Assembly (NCBI GenBank): GCA_965249735.1
Contig: CBDFMS010000026.1
Span: 620,001-684,000, forward strand
DNA: 64,000 nt
DNA from: JANQSS01 sp965249735
GTDB taxonomy: Bacteria; Bacteroidota; Bacteroidia; Chitinophagales; Saprospiraceae
Direction: 5' to 3'
In this document: piece after piece, positions 25,287 to 34,371 of the stretch
Layout of the letters: each line of letters begins with the position of its first letter
How positions within the stretch are numbered: the stretch's first letter is position 1
Notes under the pieces: model-generated
What the model was told of the DNA's origin: nothing
Seen by the model: only the letters and a program-made list of their open reading frames with translations
Database searches by the model: none
Program-made: the position numbers and the translations under genes

Positions 25287-26969
25287 ATGAGGCTTATCTA
25301 CTGTTTGATGTTTTTAATTTTAGTTGGCTGCGACCAAAAAAGTCGCACGTATGATTTGGCCATTATCAATGCCGTAATTTTTGACGGAACATCATATCAT
25401 GAAACTCATCAAACAATCGTAATGAATCACCATAAGATCATTTCGGTTTCACCATCCAAAGCAAGTGATTCTCAGAATAATGCGTTCAAGCAAATAATCG
25501 ACGCTGCCGGACGGTTTGTCATGCCGGGCATTATTGAAGGGCATGGTCACCTGCTAAGCTATGGTGAAGGACTATCAAATATCGAACTCGGACAATACAT
25601 GAGTTGGGATGACATCATCGAAGCAGTGGCAGAACAGGCGTCTACCCTGCCTCCAGGAACCTGGATCGAAGGGCGGGGCTGGCACCAGGAAAAATGGAAC
25701 ACAATACCGCAAGATGCGGTACAAGGTTATCCGGTGCATGCAGAATTTAGCAGACAAATCCCTGATCATCCGGTATTCCTGGAACATGCCAGCGGACATG
25801 CCGCATTTGCCAATGACAAGGCCATGGAGGTCATCGGAATTTCGATTGAGACGAAGGCACCAAATGGGGGACGTATACTAAAAGATGCCACAGGCCGGCT
25901 GACGGGAATATTTGAAGAAAATGCACTGGAATTGATAGAGGACTTTGTCGATCAAACAAAAAATCTCAAAGACGTATGGGAAAAAGCCTTGAAACGTGCC
26001 GGAGAATCTTGTTTGGCTCAGGGAATAACCAGTTTTCAAGATGCCGGCTCAAAAATCGAAGAGATTAAATGGTTACAATCAAAAGCAGATCAACATAAGC
26101 TTCCTTTGAGGTTGTATGTTATGGCATATGACAGCATTCATTTAATCCGAAAAGATTTAGCCGATTTACGATTAATTAATGAAGGGGACAGTTTTTTAAC
26201 CTGTCGGGCTGTAAAAGGATATTTTGATGGAGCCTTAGGTTCGCGAGGAGCCTGGTTGCTCAAAGAATATGAGGATCAACCCGGATATTTTGGACAAAAA
26301 ACTAGCGAACTAAATAAGCTCAATAAATATGCGGTATTATGCAACGAGCTTGATTTCCAATTTTGTGTTCACGCCATTGGAGATCGGGCCAATCGGGAAA
26401 CACTTTCTTTATTCGAAAATAACCTTAATCAAAAAAGTGACAATCGATGGCGAATTGAACACGCCCAACATATCGACCCATCAGATCACGCCCGGTTTGC
26501 AGACCTAAATGTCATTGCTTCCATGCAACCCATTCATTGCACTTCGGATGCACCATTTGTCGTGGCACGATTGGGTGAACATCGCGCCAAAACCGGGGCA
26601 TACGTTTGGAGAAGTTTACTTGATCACAAAGCGCAATTAGCTATAGGAACAGATGTACCTGTTGAATCGCTTAATCCTTTTGAAAATATTTATTCAGCCC
26701 TAACGCGCAAACATAAGATCAATAGTCCTTCTTTTTTTGAGGAACAAAGTTTCAACCGATTAGAAATATTAAATCTTTATACTGCCGGAAATGCATACGC
26801 AGCATTTGAAGAATCATTTAAGGGAAAAATAGAACTAGGATATGTCGCAGATATTTGTATTCTGGACAAGAATTTAATTTCATGTGAGGCGAATGAAATT
26901 CCGGAAACAAAAGTATTATTTACAATACTGAACGGAAAGGTAGTTTATCAAAACTCAATTCCTAAATGA
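25287..26969 (+). CDS. YtcJ-like amidohydrolase, lipoprotein
   Basis: A metal-dependent hydrolase of the amidohydrolase superfamily with an N-terminal lipobox (LVGC, Cys15), placing it in the envelope. I choose the ATG at 25287 (560 aa) because it gives a clean lipoprotein signal; an upstream GTG at 25260 would add nine non-hydrophobic residues. Metal and catalytic motifs: IEGHGHL (HxH), CVHAIGDRAN, RIEHAQHI and AIGTDVPVESLNP. The segment KGYFDGALGSRGAWL is typical of the YtcJ group, where exported members act on N-acyl or amide compounds. The substrate is unknown. Confidence 0.88.
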   Translation: MRLIYCLMFLILVGCDQKSRTYDLAIINAVIFDGTSYHETHQTIVMNHHKIISVSPSKASDSQNNAFKQIIDAAGRFVMPGIIEGHGHLLSYGEGLSNIELGQYMSWDDIIEAVAEQASTLPPGTWIEGRGWHQEKWNTIPQDAVQGYPVHAEFSRQIPDHPVFLEHASGHAAFANDKAMEVIGISIETKAPNGGRILKDATGRLTGIFEENALELIEDFVDQTKNLKDVWEKALKRAGESCLAQGITSFQDAGSKIEEIKWLQSKADQHKLPLRLYVMAYDSIHLIRKDLADLRLINEGDSFLTCRAVKGYFDGALGSRGAWLLKEYEDQPGYFGQKTSELNKLNKYAVLCNELDFQFCVHAIGDRANRETLSLFENNLNQKSDNRWRIEHAQHIDPSDHARFADLNVIASMQPIHCTSDAPFVVARLGEHRAKTGAYVWRSLLDHKAQLAIGTDVPVESLNPFENIYSALTRKHKINSPSFFEEQSFNRLEILNLYTAGNAYAAFEESFKGKIELGYVADICILDKNLISCEANEIPETKVLFTILNGKVVYQNSIPK

Positions 26970-27025
26970 CAGAGGTGCATCTTTTCATGATTTTTTATCA
27001 CTTTATAAATTTGTTGCATAAATAG

Positions 27026-27700
27026 ATGAATCTAAGTGCCATACAAAATGCCATTGCCGTATTTAAAAGTGAATTGAACAAGCAAAATCTGAGTGAATTG
27101 GATTGGATTTATGAAAAACAATTTGCCGCATATCATAGTCCGAGGATATCGGTAGATAATTTGCCAACCTGGCTCGATTTACTTTTTAGTTCGGAGCGCA
27201 CTCAACGTTATTGGAAAAGTGAAGAAATTCGTTCGTCGGAGTTGATGCGGATGATGGCAGCATTTGACCCTGATATGGTCAGTACGGCATTCAAAGATCT
27301 TATTGATGAATCTCGGGATCTTGAAGGTCGAATAGACCGCTTCAAGTTTTATATGGATGAAATACTTGCTAGAAAACGACGGGTGGACAAAAAATTCATT
27401 GAAAGCTGGCACCATCAACATAACCCGGTAATCTCCTATTATTTGATGATGTCGGTTCCGCAGAAGTATGTTTATTATACACGTGCACGCCATGAACAAA
27501 TCGTCAGCTACTTTGGTGCTAAACCGCTGGCTGAAGCCGAGGATATGGTTCGCTACCAAAAGATGTCAGGGACGATATTCAAAATTCTGTCCCGTGACGA
27601 GGAGGTGATGGGGCTTCATCGCCGTCGCTTCTCTAAACCTATCCTTGATGATAGCATTCTCCTTGTCTATGAAATGTTCACGATTGTGTTATCAAAATAG
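27026..27700 (+). CDS. Uncharacterised protein, 224 aa
   Basis: I do not recognise this protein. It is soluble, largely alpha-helical by eye, without signal peptide, membrane segment or obvious motif. Aromatic and charged residues are frequent (SWHHQHNPVISYYLMMSVPQ, YYTRARHEQIVSYFG). Codon usage does not look foreign. A TAAATTTG element lies at 27006-27013, only about 13 bases before the ATG, so a very short leader is possible. It precedes a Crp-type regulator by about 90 bases on the same strand, but linkage is unproven. Confidence 0.7.
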   Translation: MNLSAIQNAIAVFKSELNKQNLSELDWIYEKQFAAYHSPRISVDNLPTWLDLLFSSERTQRYWKSEEIRSSELMRMMAAFDPDMVSTAFKDLIDESRDLEGRIDRFKFYMDEILARKRRVDKKFIESWHHQHNPVISYYLMMSVPQKYVYYTRARHEQIVSYFGAKPLAEAEDMVRYQKMSGTIFKILSRDEEVMGLHRRRFSKPILDDSILLVYEMFTIVLSK

Positions 27701-27791
27701 CTCTCTGGTCTGAATGCTCAGAATACACAAAATGCGATCTCGAACGTTTATTATTTGACTGATAGTGAATAATTTAAGACCTTTGCGTGAA

Positions 27792-28451
27792 ATGCCGACG
27801 AAAAGCGCCAAAATATTAGCACCTTTTACTCACTTTGAACCGGATCTCAAGAAGGAGTTGGTTCAACGTGGACGTGTCATCGAGTTTGCAGAAGGAGAAC
27901 GTATTCTTCAAAGCGGTGAAAAGTATTTTGGCAATCTTCTGGTACTCGAAGGCCTCGTCAAAGTGTTTCGCAAGGCCGAGGACGGAAGAGAGTTCTTTCT
28001 ATTCTTCATCGAACCCGGCGAAGCGATCTACTTGTCCGTTCTGAACACAGACAACATCAATAAGAGTGAACTCGTGGCCATTGCCGCTCAGGAAACAAAG
28101 GCCCTTTCAATTCCATACAGTGTGATGGATGATTTGATCTTGCGTTTCAAAACATGGTACAAATTCGTCGCCACTTCTTATCGACAACGCTTCGAAAAAA
28201 TATTCACGTCACTTGATTACTATGCCTTTCGGGGATTAGATGACCGCATCACTGATTATCTGCGCAAGCAGACCAGAATTTTCAAGACCAAGGATTTGCG
28301 TGTCTCTCATCAGGAAATCGCCGATGATCTCAACTCTTCCAGAGAAGTTATTTCGCGCCATTTGAAAAAAATGGAACGAAATGGTGCAGTCAAATTAAAG
28401 CGCAATCGAATAGAAGTACTGGAATTGGATAACCAGGAATCAAAATCATAG
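27792..28451 (+). CDS. Crp/Fnr family transcriptional regulator
   Basis: DNA-binding regulator of 219 aa. The N-terminal cyclic-nucleotide-binding-like beta-roll spans about residues 15-110 (EGERILQSGEKYFGNLLVLEG). A dimerisation helix and a C-terminal winged helix follow, with the helix-turn-helix at about 172-194 (SHQEIADDLNSSREVISRHL). No Fnr-type N-terminal cysteine cluster is seen, so a 4Fe-4S sensor is unlikely. I favour the ATG at 27792 over a GTG at 27765. It ends 12 bases before the carboxylase-like gene, so the two are probably co-transcribed and may be functionally linked. Confidence 0.92.
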   Translation: MPTKSAKILAPFTHFEPDLKKELVQRGRVIEFAEGERILQSGEKYFGNLLVLEGLVKVFRKAEDGREFFLFFIEPGEAIYLSVLNTDNINKSELVAIAAQETKALSIPYSVMDDLILRFKTWYKFVATSYRQRFEKIFTSLDYYAFRGLDDRITDYLRKQTRIFKTKDLRVSHQEIADDLNSSREVISRHLKKMERNGAVKLKRNRIEVLELDNQESKS

Positions 28452-28463
28452 CCATTTCATCTC

Positions 28464-29807
28464 GTGGTTGGACTTCAACACATCCTGGCCGCAGAAAAGG
28501 ACAACAGTGCCTTAGTCGTATTCCGTATGTTTTTTGGATTTTTAATGGTTGCCGAAGCATTTGGTGCCATAGCCCTGGGTTGGGTTAGCGAAACCTTTGT
28601 CAACGTCCGGCATTCATTCACATTCTTTGGATTCGAATGGACAGACATTCTTTTAGGTCAACCCATGACCTGGTACTATGTGATCATGGGCATTTTAGGT
28701 ATTGGAATTATGTTGGGCTATCGCTACGTGGCTTGTATGGTTGTGTTTTCATGCATGTGGGCCTTGTCCTACTTCATGCAAAAGTCTCACTACAACAATC
28801 ACTACTACCTGGTCATGCTGGTATCTTTTTGGATGCTTTTCATGCCAGCTCACAGATATGCCAGTCTCGATGTAAAACACGGTCGTGTGTCCGCATCGTT
28901 ATCCTGTCCAAATTGGTGCATTTTATTTTTCAAAGTTCAATTTGCTATCGTATACTTCTATGCTGCGGTAGCTAAACTTTATCCGGATTGGCTCACTGCT
29001 AAACCCGTATCAATCTGGTTACAGAACAAAGTTCACTATCCAATCATTGGCGGACTTTTTGAGTTTGAGTGGTTTGCTTATCTGATTTCATATGGAGGGA
29101 TATTCTTCGATTTTCTCATTATTCCATGTTTATTATTTAAACGAACACGGGTATTGGCCATTGTACTTTCATTGGTTTTTCATTTATTCAATTCTGCTGT
29201 TTTTCAAGTAGGTATTTTTCCTTATTTCGCGCTAGCTGTTGCACTCTTCTTTTTTGAGCCAGAGACCATCAGGCGTATTTTTTTAAAGAAAAAGCCCAGG
29301 TTTATTACTACCGGATCCAGTCTTACTAAAAAATCACATTGGGTTGCTCCAATATTCATTGTTTATTTTTTAATTCAGTTACTCCTTCCTCTTCGTCATC
29401 ATGCCATCCCCGGAAATGTCTTATGGGATGAAGCCGGACATCGTCTTTCCTGGCGAATGATGTTGCGTTCAAAAGCCGGGCATTGTTCATTCCGTGTTAA
29501 ACATGACAACGGTAAAGAAACACGGATTTCAGGGTATGATTTTTTAGCCGAGCATCAGGTACGTGATGCAGCGGCCAGGCCCGATATGCTCTATCGATCG
29601 ATTGATTATTTGCAGGAATATCTTGAGGACGAAAAAATCGATGCAGAAGCTATTTATTGTGATTGCAATGTGAGCATTAATGGTCGTCCCTGGTCCCAGT
29701 TTGTAGACCCGGATTTTAATATGTTGGAAGCAGAATGGAATTATTTCAGTCAACAAAAATGGATAGCGAAAGAATCATTTTTAGGTTGGATGGAAAAAGA
29801 AAAATAA
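28464..29807 (+). CDS. HTTM / vitamin K-dependent gamma-carboxylase homologue
   Basis: A polytopic membrane protein (447 aa, GTG start) of the HTTM/gamma-glutamyl carboxylase superfamily. In the human enzyme the catalysis-associated His and Lys sit in NNHSYL-like and KKLDADW-like segments. Here YNNHYYLVML (His113) and VYFYAAVAKLYPDW (Lys171) match them, followed by FHLFNSAVFQVGIFPYFAL. The later EAGHRLSWRMMLRS fits the post-membrane domain of bacterial carboxylase homologues. About six to eight transmembrane helices occupy residues 15-290. It lies 12 bases after a Crp-type regulator. Whether it carboxylates Glu residues or uses menaquinone hydroquinone is not known. Confidence 0.85.
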   Translation: MVGLQHILAAEKDNSALVVFRMFFGFLMVAEAFGAIALGWVSETFVNVRHSFTFFGFEWTDILLGQPMTWYYVIMGILGIGIMLGYRYVACMVVFSCMWALSYFMQKSHYNNHYYLVMLVSFWMLFMPAHRYASLDVKHGRVSASLSCPNWCILFFKVQFAIVYFYAAVAKLYPDWLTAKPVSIWLQNKVHYPIIGGLFEFEWFAYLISYGGIFFDFLIIPCLLFKRTRVLAIVLSLVFHLFNSAVFQVGIFPYFALAVALFFFEPETIRRIFLKKKPRFITTGSSLTKKSHWVAPIFIVYFLIQLLLPLRHHAIPGNVLWDEAGHRLSWRMMLRSKAGHCSFRVKHDNGKETRISGYDFLAEHQVRDAAARPDMLYRSIDYLQEYLEDEKIDAEAIYCDCNVSINGRPWSQFVDPDFNMLEAEWNYFSQQKWIAKESFLGWMEKEK

Positions 29808-29822
29808 TCAACAACGTTTATG

Positions 29823-30905
29823 CTATTCCACAGCTGAATGATCAAATTGCATACGAATTGCTTCGCTACTTTCCAGATCGGATTTTAATTTGATTTCATA
29901 TGTTTCAACACCATCATCCAAAACAACTGCAGTCGTATTTGGAGGAACAGCACCAACATTATTTGCAAAAACAATGAGGTCAGAAGAAAAGCCTGTCAGC
30001 GTTACCTCAATTTCATGTGCCTCCTTTTTTAGTTTGTGTTCGGTCAAAATCCAGTTATCGCCAAATTTCAAACTAATAATATCACCATCAACTTTGTTGT
30101 AGTCCCTGACACGAATCTTTATTTTTCGGGATTTTACGTTAATACTCTCTGCTACTTTGATTTCGATTTTTGCTTCATCGATATCCGGAGGTGGCAAATA
30201 ATAATTCACGTGCCATTTCATTAGATCATGGCAGGCAGTAGCTTTTGATGTCGCAGCAGTAAACCCGATCCATGCGAGGGATTCAGTGGCTCCAATAATG
30301 GATTGAATATCAAGTTTGGAGGATAATACTGGGAAAATATAGCTGTCTAAATACAAGGTTAAAAATCCATCTTTGTAATGTATCCTGGCAAAATGCGAGT
30401 TTCCATCAGTAATTTCAGGAATAGCATGGACTGTAGCATGGCGTCTGAACGATGACTGACCCTCTTGATAGTAGGCAATGTCGATATGGTTTGAGCTGCC
30501 TTCTTTATTATTGTATGTATCAAATTCCAGGACGAGGGCATTTTTTATTCCGATGTAACCGAGCCCGTCGCCGGTTCCTCCCAATGCTTCCGGCCTATCA
30601 TTTTGGATGACGAAAGCAAATCCGTCCCCTACTCCGTTTTCGGCACTTTGCTCAATAACTCTGAATTCGAATTCTGTCTCGAAGCCTCTACTCAGATCAA
30701 TTTTCTCTTTTTTTAGCCAGCACGCGCCGGCGACATTTGATTTATTTGGTGTAAGTCGTAGATAAGTCTCTTCAATGGTCGTTTGACCTATTAAATTAAG
30801 CTCTTCAGTCGTCACACCAAAATCATCAATCTGAATCACTGATTGGGCCATGATCGGTATGAGGCCAAGAATGAAGACAGCAGCAACAAGAATAGACTTT
30901 GACAT
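29823..30905 (-). CDS. Secreted L-type (legume-like) lectin-domain protein
   Basis: Exported protein of about 360 aa. I choose MSKSILVAAV (30905) as start because it gives a compact signal peptide ending MAQS; the frame opens seven codons earlier. Residues about 20-230 form a concanavalin-like lectin domain: GFETEFEFRV, GDGFAFVIQND, VLEFDTYNN (metal/sugar-binding strand), HIDIAYYQEG and LAWIGFTAATS. The C-terminal 120 residues form an extra beta-rich domain (KIKIRVRDYNKVDGDIISLKF). I see no T9SS sorting domain, so it may remain periplasmic. Convergent with the carboxylase homologue 15 bases away. Confidence 0.85.
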   Translation of the reverse strand: MSKSILVAAVFILGLIPIMAQSVIQIDDFGVTTEELNLIGQTTIEETYLRLTPNKSNVAGACWLKKEKIDLSRGFETEFEFRVIEQSAENGVGDGFAFVIQNDRPEALGGTGDGLGYIGIKNALVLEFDTYNNKEGSSNHIDIAYYQEGQSSFRRHATVHAIPEITDGNSHFARIHYKDGFLTLYLDSYIFPVLSSKLDIQSIIGATESLAWIGFTAATSKATACHDLMKWHVNYYLPPPDIDEAKIEIKVAESINVKSRKIKIRVRDYNKVDGDIISLKFGDNWILTEHKLKKEAHEIEVTLTGFSSDLIVFANNVGAVPPNTTAVVLDDGVETYEIKLKSDLESSEAIRMQFDHSAVE

Positions 30906-30934
30906 CGTTTTATAATTAGACGGCAAGGTAACAA

Positions 30935-30964
30935 TTGCTTCAGTGGTTCAATTCACTATCTTTG
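30935..30964 (+). promoter_or_regulatory. Promoter of the TerB-like gene
   Basis: TTG at 30935-30937, a 19-base spacer, and TATCTTTG at 30957-30964 match the Bacteroidota promoter TTG-N19-TAnnTTTG. The predicted transcript starts about 24 bases before the ATG at 30995. Spacing and -7 box are both consensus. Confidence 0.6.
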
Positions 30965-30994
30965 GTTGATTAACAAAACATTAGCACGAAATTA

Positions 30995-31396
30995 ATGGAC
31001 ATTGAGCATAAGTTATTCGCAATTCACCTGATGAAACGCCTCGCTATGGCAGATCAGACCTTTCAAATGAGCGAACAGGCATTCGTCGATTTGGCAGCAA
31101 GACATTTGGAGGTGGCTCAAGAGATAGTCGATAATATTGATCCGGAAACTTATGAAATAACTTGTATGCCGGCGCATGAACAAGACCGCATGACCATACT
31201 CTATTATCTTCTATTCCTCTCAGAGATCGATGGCGTCATGCTGGACGAAGAAAAGAAAGAAATTCGAAAAATTGGTTTTGAATTAGGATTTCGAGATGAT
31301 CAAATCGTCCGAATGATCAACATTGTAGACAACAATAAATCAAGACGTCTTGATCCTGATCATCTCATCAATGCCATCCGTACGACGTTGAATTAG
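30995..31396 (+). CDS. TerB-like / uncharacterised helical protein
   Basis: A 133-residue soluble helical protein. The arrangement MKRLAMADQTFQMSEQAF and ILYYLLFLSEIDGVMLDEEKKEIRKIG, with two acidic D-x-x-hydrophobic-x-x-E-E segments, recalls the TerB/tellurite-resistance-like fold. Similarity is by pattern only and no tellurite role is implied. It has its own promoter and ends 8 bases before the convergent FG-GAP gene. Confidence 0.6.
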   Translation: MDIEHKLFAIHLMKRLAMADQTFQMSEQAFVDLAARHLEVAQEIVDNIDPETYEITCMPAHEQDRMTILYYLLFLSEIDGVMLDEEKKEIRKIGFELGFRDDQIVRMINIVDNNKSRRLDPDHLINAIRTTLN

Positions 31397-31404
31397 TCCC
31401 TGAT

Positions 31405-34242
31405 TTAATAAACCATAATTTTTTTCATTACGAACCGTCCATCCCTGTGGTTTATTTTTATGAGACAAAGGCCTTTATAATTATTCTTGACGGAATAAAC
31501 AGGTTGTTTATCCAGATCGAATGACTCAATTAACTCGCCATTGAATGAATATAAATTTGCAGATATCCAGACCTCCGGATTATCCAATTCCAAATAGAAT
31601 TCATTTCTTGCAGGATTTGGAAATACTTGAATTTCACTGCTCAATAATTCTTTTGGGCTTATAGCAACATTTCGAGCAACGATGGCATAAACTGCCATCC
31701 AAGGACTGTAGCAAACCTTGTCCTCCTTTTGAACATTCCAGTTATAAAAATAATAGAATTGGCCTGTTCCAAAAACGGATTCTGTAATTTCCAATGCCTC
31801 ACCTGTAAATGGAAAATCAACTGCATTCCGACTCCTCATAAAATCAGGGCTCCTGAATCCCAAATTATCTTCATTTGCATTCGCATCCGTTGTGATTTCA
31901 TACGATTTATCAGTTAACAATTGTGCTTGAAGATCGATTGTATTGAATCCCTCAACCAGATCAAATGTGGTTCTGTAGACTTCCATATTTGTCGCCAAAT
32001 CTATGATTAGAATGGTTCGAGGTCCAGCCAGCCTGCAATAAACCAAAACACTTTGCAAGGTGCAATTTTCAAAAGTCTCAAATAGCATTCCTCCACTCAG
32101 GCCTGTACTGTGATATCCATCAAAACTTGTATCGGGTTGCACCGGACCGATCGACTCAGGATCAGTCGGGGTAAAATTCACTGTAGCCGCAAACAACATG
32201 GAATCCCTTTCTAATGAGTCGATAATAAACTCGTTACCAGTGAACAAGATGTTTTGAAGTATGGTGTCGACCGTCCAGGCAGTCATTTCCTGAGTTGAAT
32301 GTATTGTCGCAGTTTCAAATTTGACCACGGTATCATTTTCTATCCGTGGCCTCTCTACGTTGATATTCCGGACTGAAACCGTATCACTAAAATACGAGTT
32401 ACAAAAACGTTGTTGGCGATAAAAATACTTACCGGAATCTGTGATGCTTATGCTTTGATCTGACGACCCGTTGCTCCATCTCACCGCATAGCGCGAATCT
32501 TGCGTGGAAAGAGCCAGTCGTTCAGTGGCACATTTGAGTAAATCTCCGTCGTACGTGACAAGTGGAGGATCTGTCGATTCCATCATCACTTGAAAAGAAG
32601 GCAAGGTCAGCCAATGGTCATCAAGTCTAATTAGTAAGGTATACACGCCGGCTTCGTGGACCGTGAGACTTGACTCGGTGCTGCTGTCGGACCACAAGTA
32701 TTGATCTGCCACTGGACCCGTTAAGGTCAAGCTATCTTGCGGACATAAGACTGATTTGTCCGATGAAATCGCATCCATTCGGATTTCTTGAATCCCAATA
32801 TTTTTTGAGATTTGATATAATTTATTCGCAGTTAAATTTTGGTATATCTCGACTGCTCCTGAAGGCCAGAATATTTTTACGCTGTCTATTTCTGAAATTG
32901 TATCTAAACCAAAGTGCTGAATATTGGTCTTATTAATTCCATAGCTTTCACCGGAGCGAATTTCACGCATTTGATGATTATTTCCATGAAATATTTCGAC
33001 CGTTGCCCCTATAGCATATAGGTTCATAGAGTCACCGCGAAGTGAAAATTTAATATATTTACCTCTATTCGATTTATTAATAAATAGTTGATCAGGAACA
33101 TTTGAAGGGTCGTTGTAGATATTGGCATAACCTGCATAGATATCCAGTAAACCATCACTGTTGATATCGCCACAACTGGCCGATTCGATTTGCCGTGTTG
33201 ACTCAGGAAACCCTGCATCTTCGAAATAACCATTTCCATCATTCAGATACATAATGTGATCTGAGCCCGGAATAAAGAAATCAATGTCGCCGTCATTGTC
33301 ATAATCACCGGAAATCAGTTGAATGACACCGGCTTCGAATGCTATTCCACGTAGCTCCGCTTCATCAACAAAAGTGCTATCATTCTTTTGAATAAATAAA
33401 TTCATTGGTGCATTATGATTTGCTAATAAAATATCCCAATCGCCATCATTATCCACGTCTACAAAATCAGCCACCCAGGATTGATCATTTGATAATAATA
33501 TTGGTAAGTCATAGATTCGCTCAAATCCATTTTCTGTGTTTTCGAAAAACTGATTGGTTCGTTCCGGGTCACCGGGACTGGTTCCCAATCGACACTTTGA
33601 AATATACAAATCTAAATCACCATCGCGGTCGTAATCACACCAGGTTGTACCATAATTTCCTGAACCATCACTTGGTGGGTCTGTACTAAAATCCATAAAA
33701 TTATTTACACGACTAAAATTTCCTAATCCATCATTTAATGCGATGTAATTTTCGGCGTCATCATTGCAAACGAATAAATCCAAATCACCGTCATCATCCA
33801 TATCGGCAAAATTTGAACTTTGCGGAAGGAAAGCAGGCGCATTGAGTTCTGAAATTTCGTATTCCGCCATAGCGCCCTCGGATTTCAAAAATGTCAAATC
33901 CCCAGAACCGGCTGTAAAAATATCCTGTATGCCATCATTATTAATATCAGCTGTTTGTACAGACCATTTTCGATTGGTTGTTACCTTCCCAAGAAAATGA
34001 GCATCTCGAAACGCATGCCCGTTGGTCTGATAGATCACATATAAGTCTTTTGCCCGGTCAATTAGAATCAAATCATCCAATGCATCTCCATTCAAATCCG
34101 AGAACCCCATGCCCACTCCACTGTGTAGCTCTTGTTCATTGATTAGAAATTCAGTCCCTTCAAACAATACCTGCGCATGTGTAAAGCTCAATGGGACAAA
34201 AAAAAGAATTATTGCCAGAAATAGTGAATAACGGTTCTTCAT
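31405..34242 (-). CDS. FG-GAP/VCBS repeat protein with ASPIC/UnbV domain and T9SS sorting domain
   Basis: Large secreted protein (945 aa from MKNRYSLF at 34242, preferred because the signal peptide begins there). Residues 30-370 hold at least seven FG-GAP/VCBS calcium-binding repeats: DLNGDALDDL, DINNDGIQDIF, DMDDDGDLDLF, DYDRDGDLDLY, DVDNDGDWDIL, DYDNDGDIDFF and DINSDGLLDIY. An ASPIC/UnbV domain follows (SYGINKTNIQHFGLD, VKIFWPSGAVE). Ig-like segments and a T9SS type A C-terminal domain (VFPNPARNEFYLEL through FVMKKIMVY) close the protein. This CRTAC1-like architecture is common on Bacteroidota cell surfaces; ligand unknown. Confidence 0.9.
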   Translation of the reverse strand: MKNRYSLFLAIILFFVPLSFTHAQVLFEGTEFLINEQELHSGVGMGFSDLNGDALDDLILIDRAKDLYVIYQTNGHAFRDAHFLGKVTTNRKWSVQTADINNDGIQDIFTAGSGDLTFLKSEGAMAEYEISELNAPAFLPQSSNFADMDDDGDLDLFVCNDDAENYIALNDGLGNFSRVNNFMDFSTDPPSDGSGNYGTTWCDYDRDGDLDLYISKCRLGTSPGDPERTNQFFENTENGFERIYDLPILLSNDQSWVADFVDVDNDGDWDILLANHNAPMNLFIQKNDSTFVDEAELRGIAFEAGVIQLISGDYDNDGDIDFFIPGSDHIMYLNDGNGYFEDAGFPESTRQIESASCGDINSDGLLDIYAGYANIYNDPSNVPDQLFINKSNRGKYIKFSLRGDSMNLYAIGATVEIFHGNNHQMREIRSGESYGINKTNIQHFGLDTISEIDSVKIFWPSGAVEIYQNLTANKLYQISKNIGIQEIRMDAISSDKSVLCPQDSLTLTGPVADQYLWSDSSTESSLTVHEAGVYTLLIRLDDHWLTLPSFQVMMESTDPPLVTYDGDLLKCATERLALSTQDSRYAVRWSNGSSDQSISITDSGKYFYRQQRFCNSYFSDTVSVRNINVERPRIENDTVVKFETATIHSTQEMTAWTVDTILQNILFTGNEFIIDSLERDSMLFAATVNFTPTDPESIGPVQPDTSFDGYHSTGLSGGMLFETFENCTLQSVLVYCRLAGPRTILIIDLATNMEVYRTTFDLVEGFNTIDLQAQLLTDKSYEITTDANANEDNLGFRSPDFMRSRNAVDFPFTGEALEITESVFGTGQFYYFYNWNVQKEDKVCYSPWMAVYAIVARNVAISPKELLSSEIQVFPNPARNEFYLELDNPEVWISANLYSFNGELIESFDLDKQPVYSVKNNYKGLCLIKINHRDGRFVMKKIMVY

Positions 34243-34371
34243 GTTTCGAATACTTTTATAGATTAGATCCAAATATATGGAATGTTGGAAAGCTTCTGGG
34301 AGTCCATCTATGACAATAAAATTATCGTAGCGTATCTATTTTCGTGATTCTTATCTATTTTGTTGCCTCCA

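Noticed and set aside
30995..31396. Tellurite resistance role for the TerB-like protein
   Set aside because: No other ter genes are nearby and the similarity is only in helix pattern.
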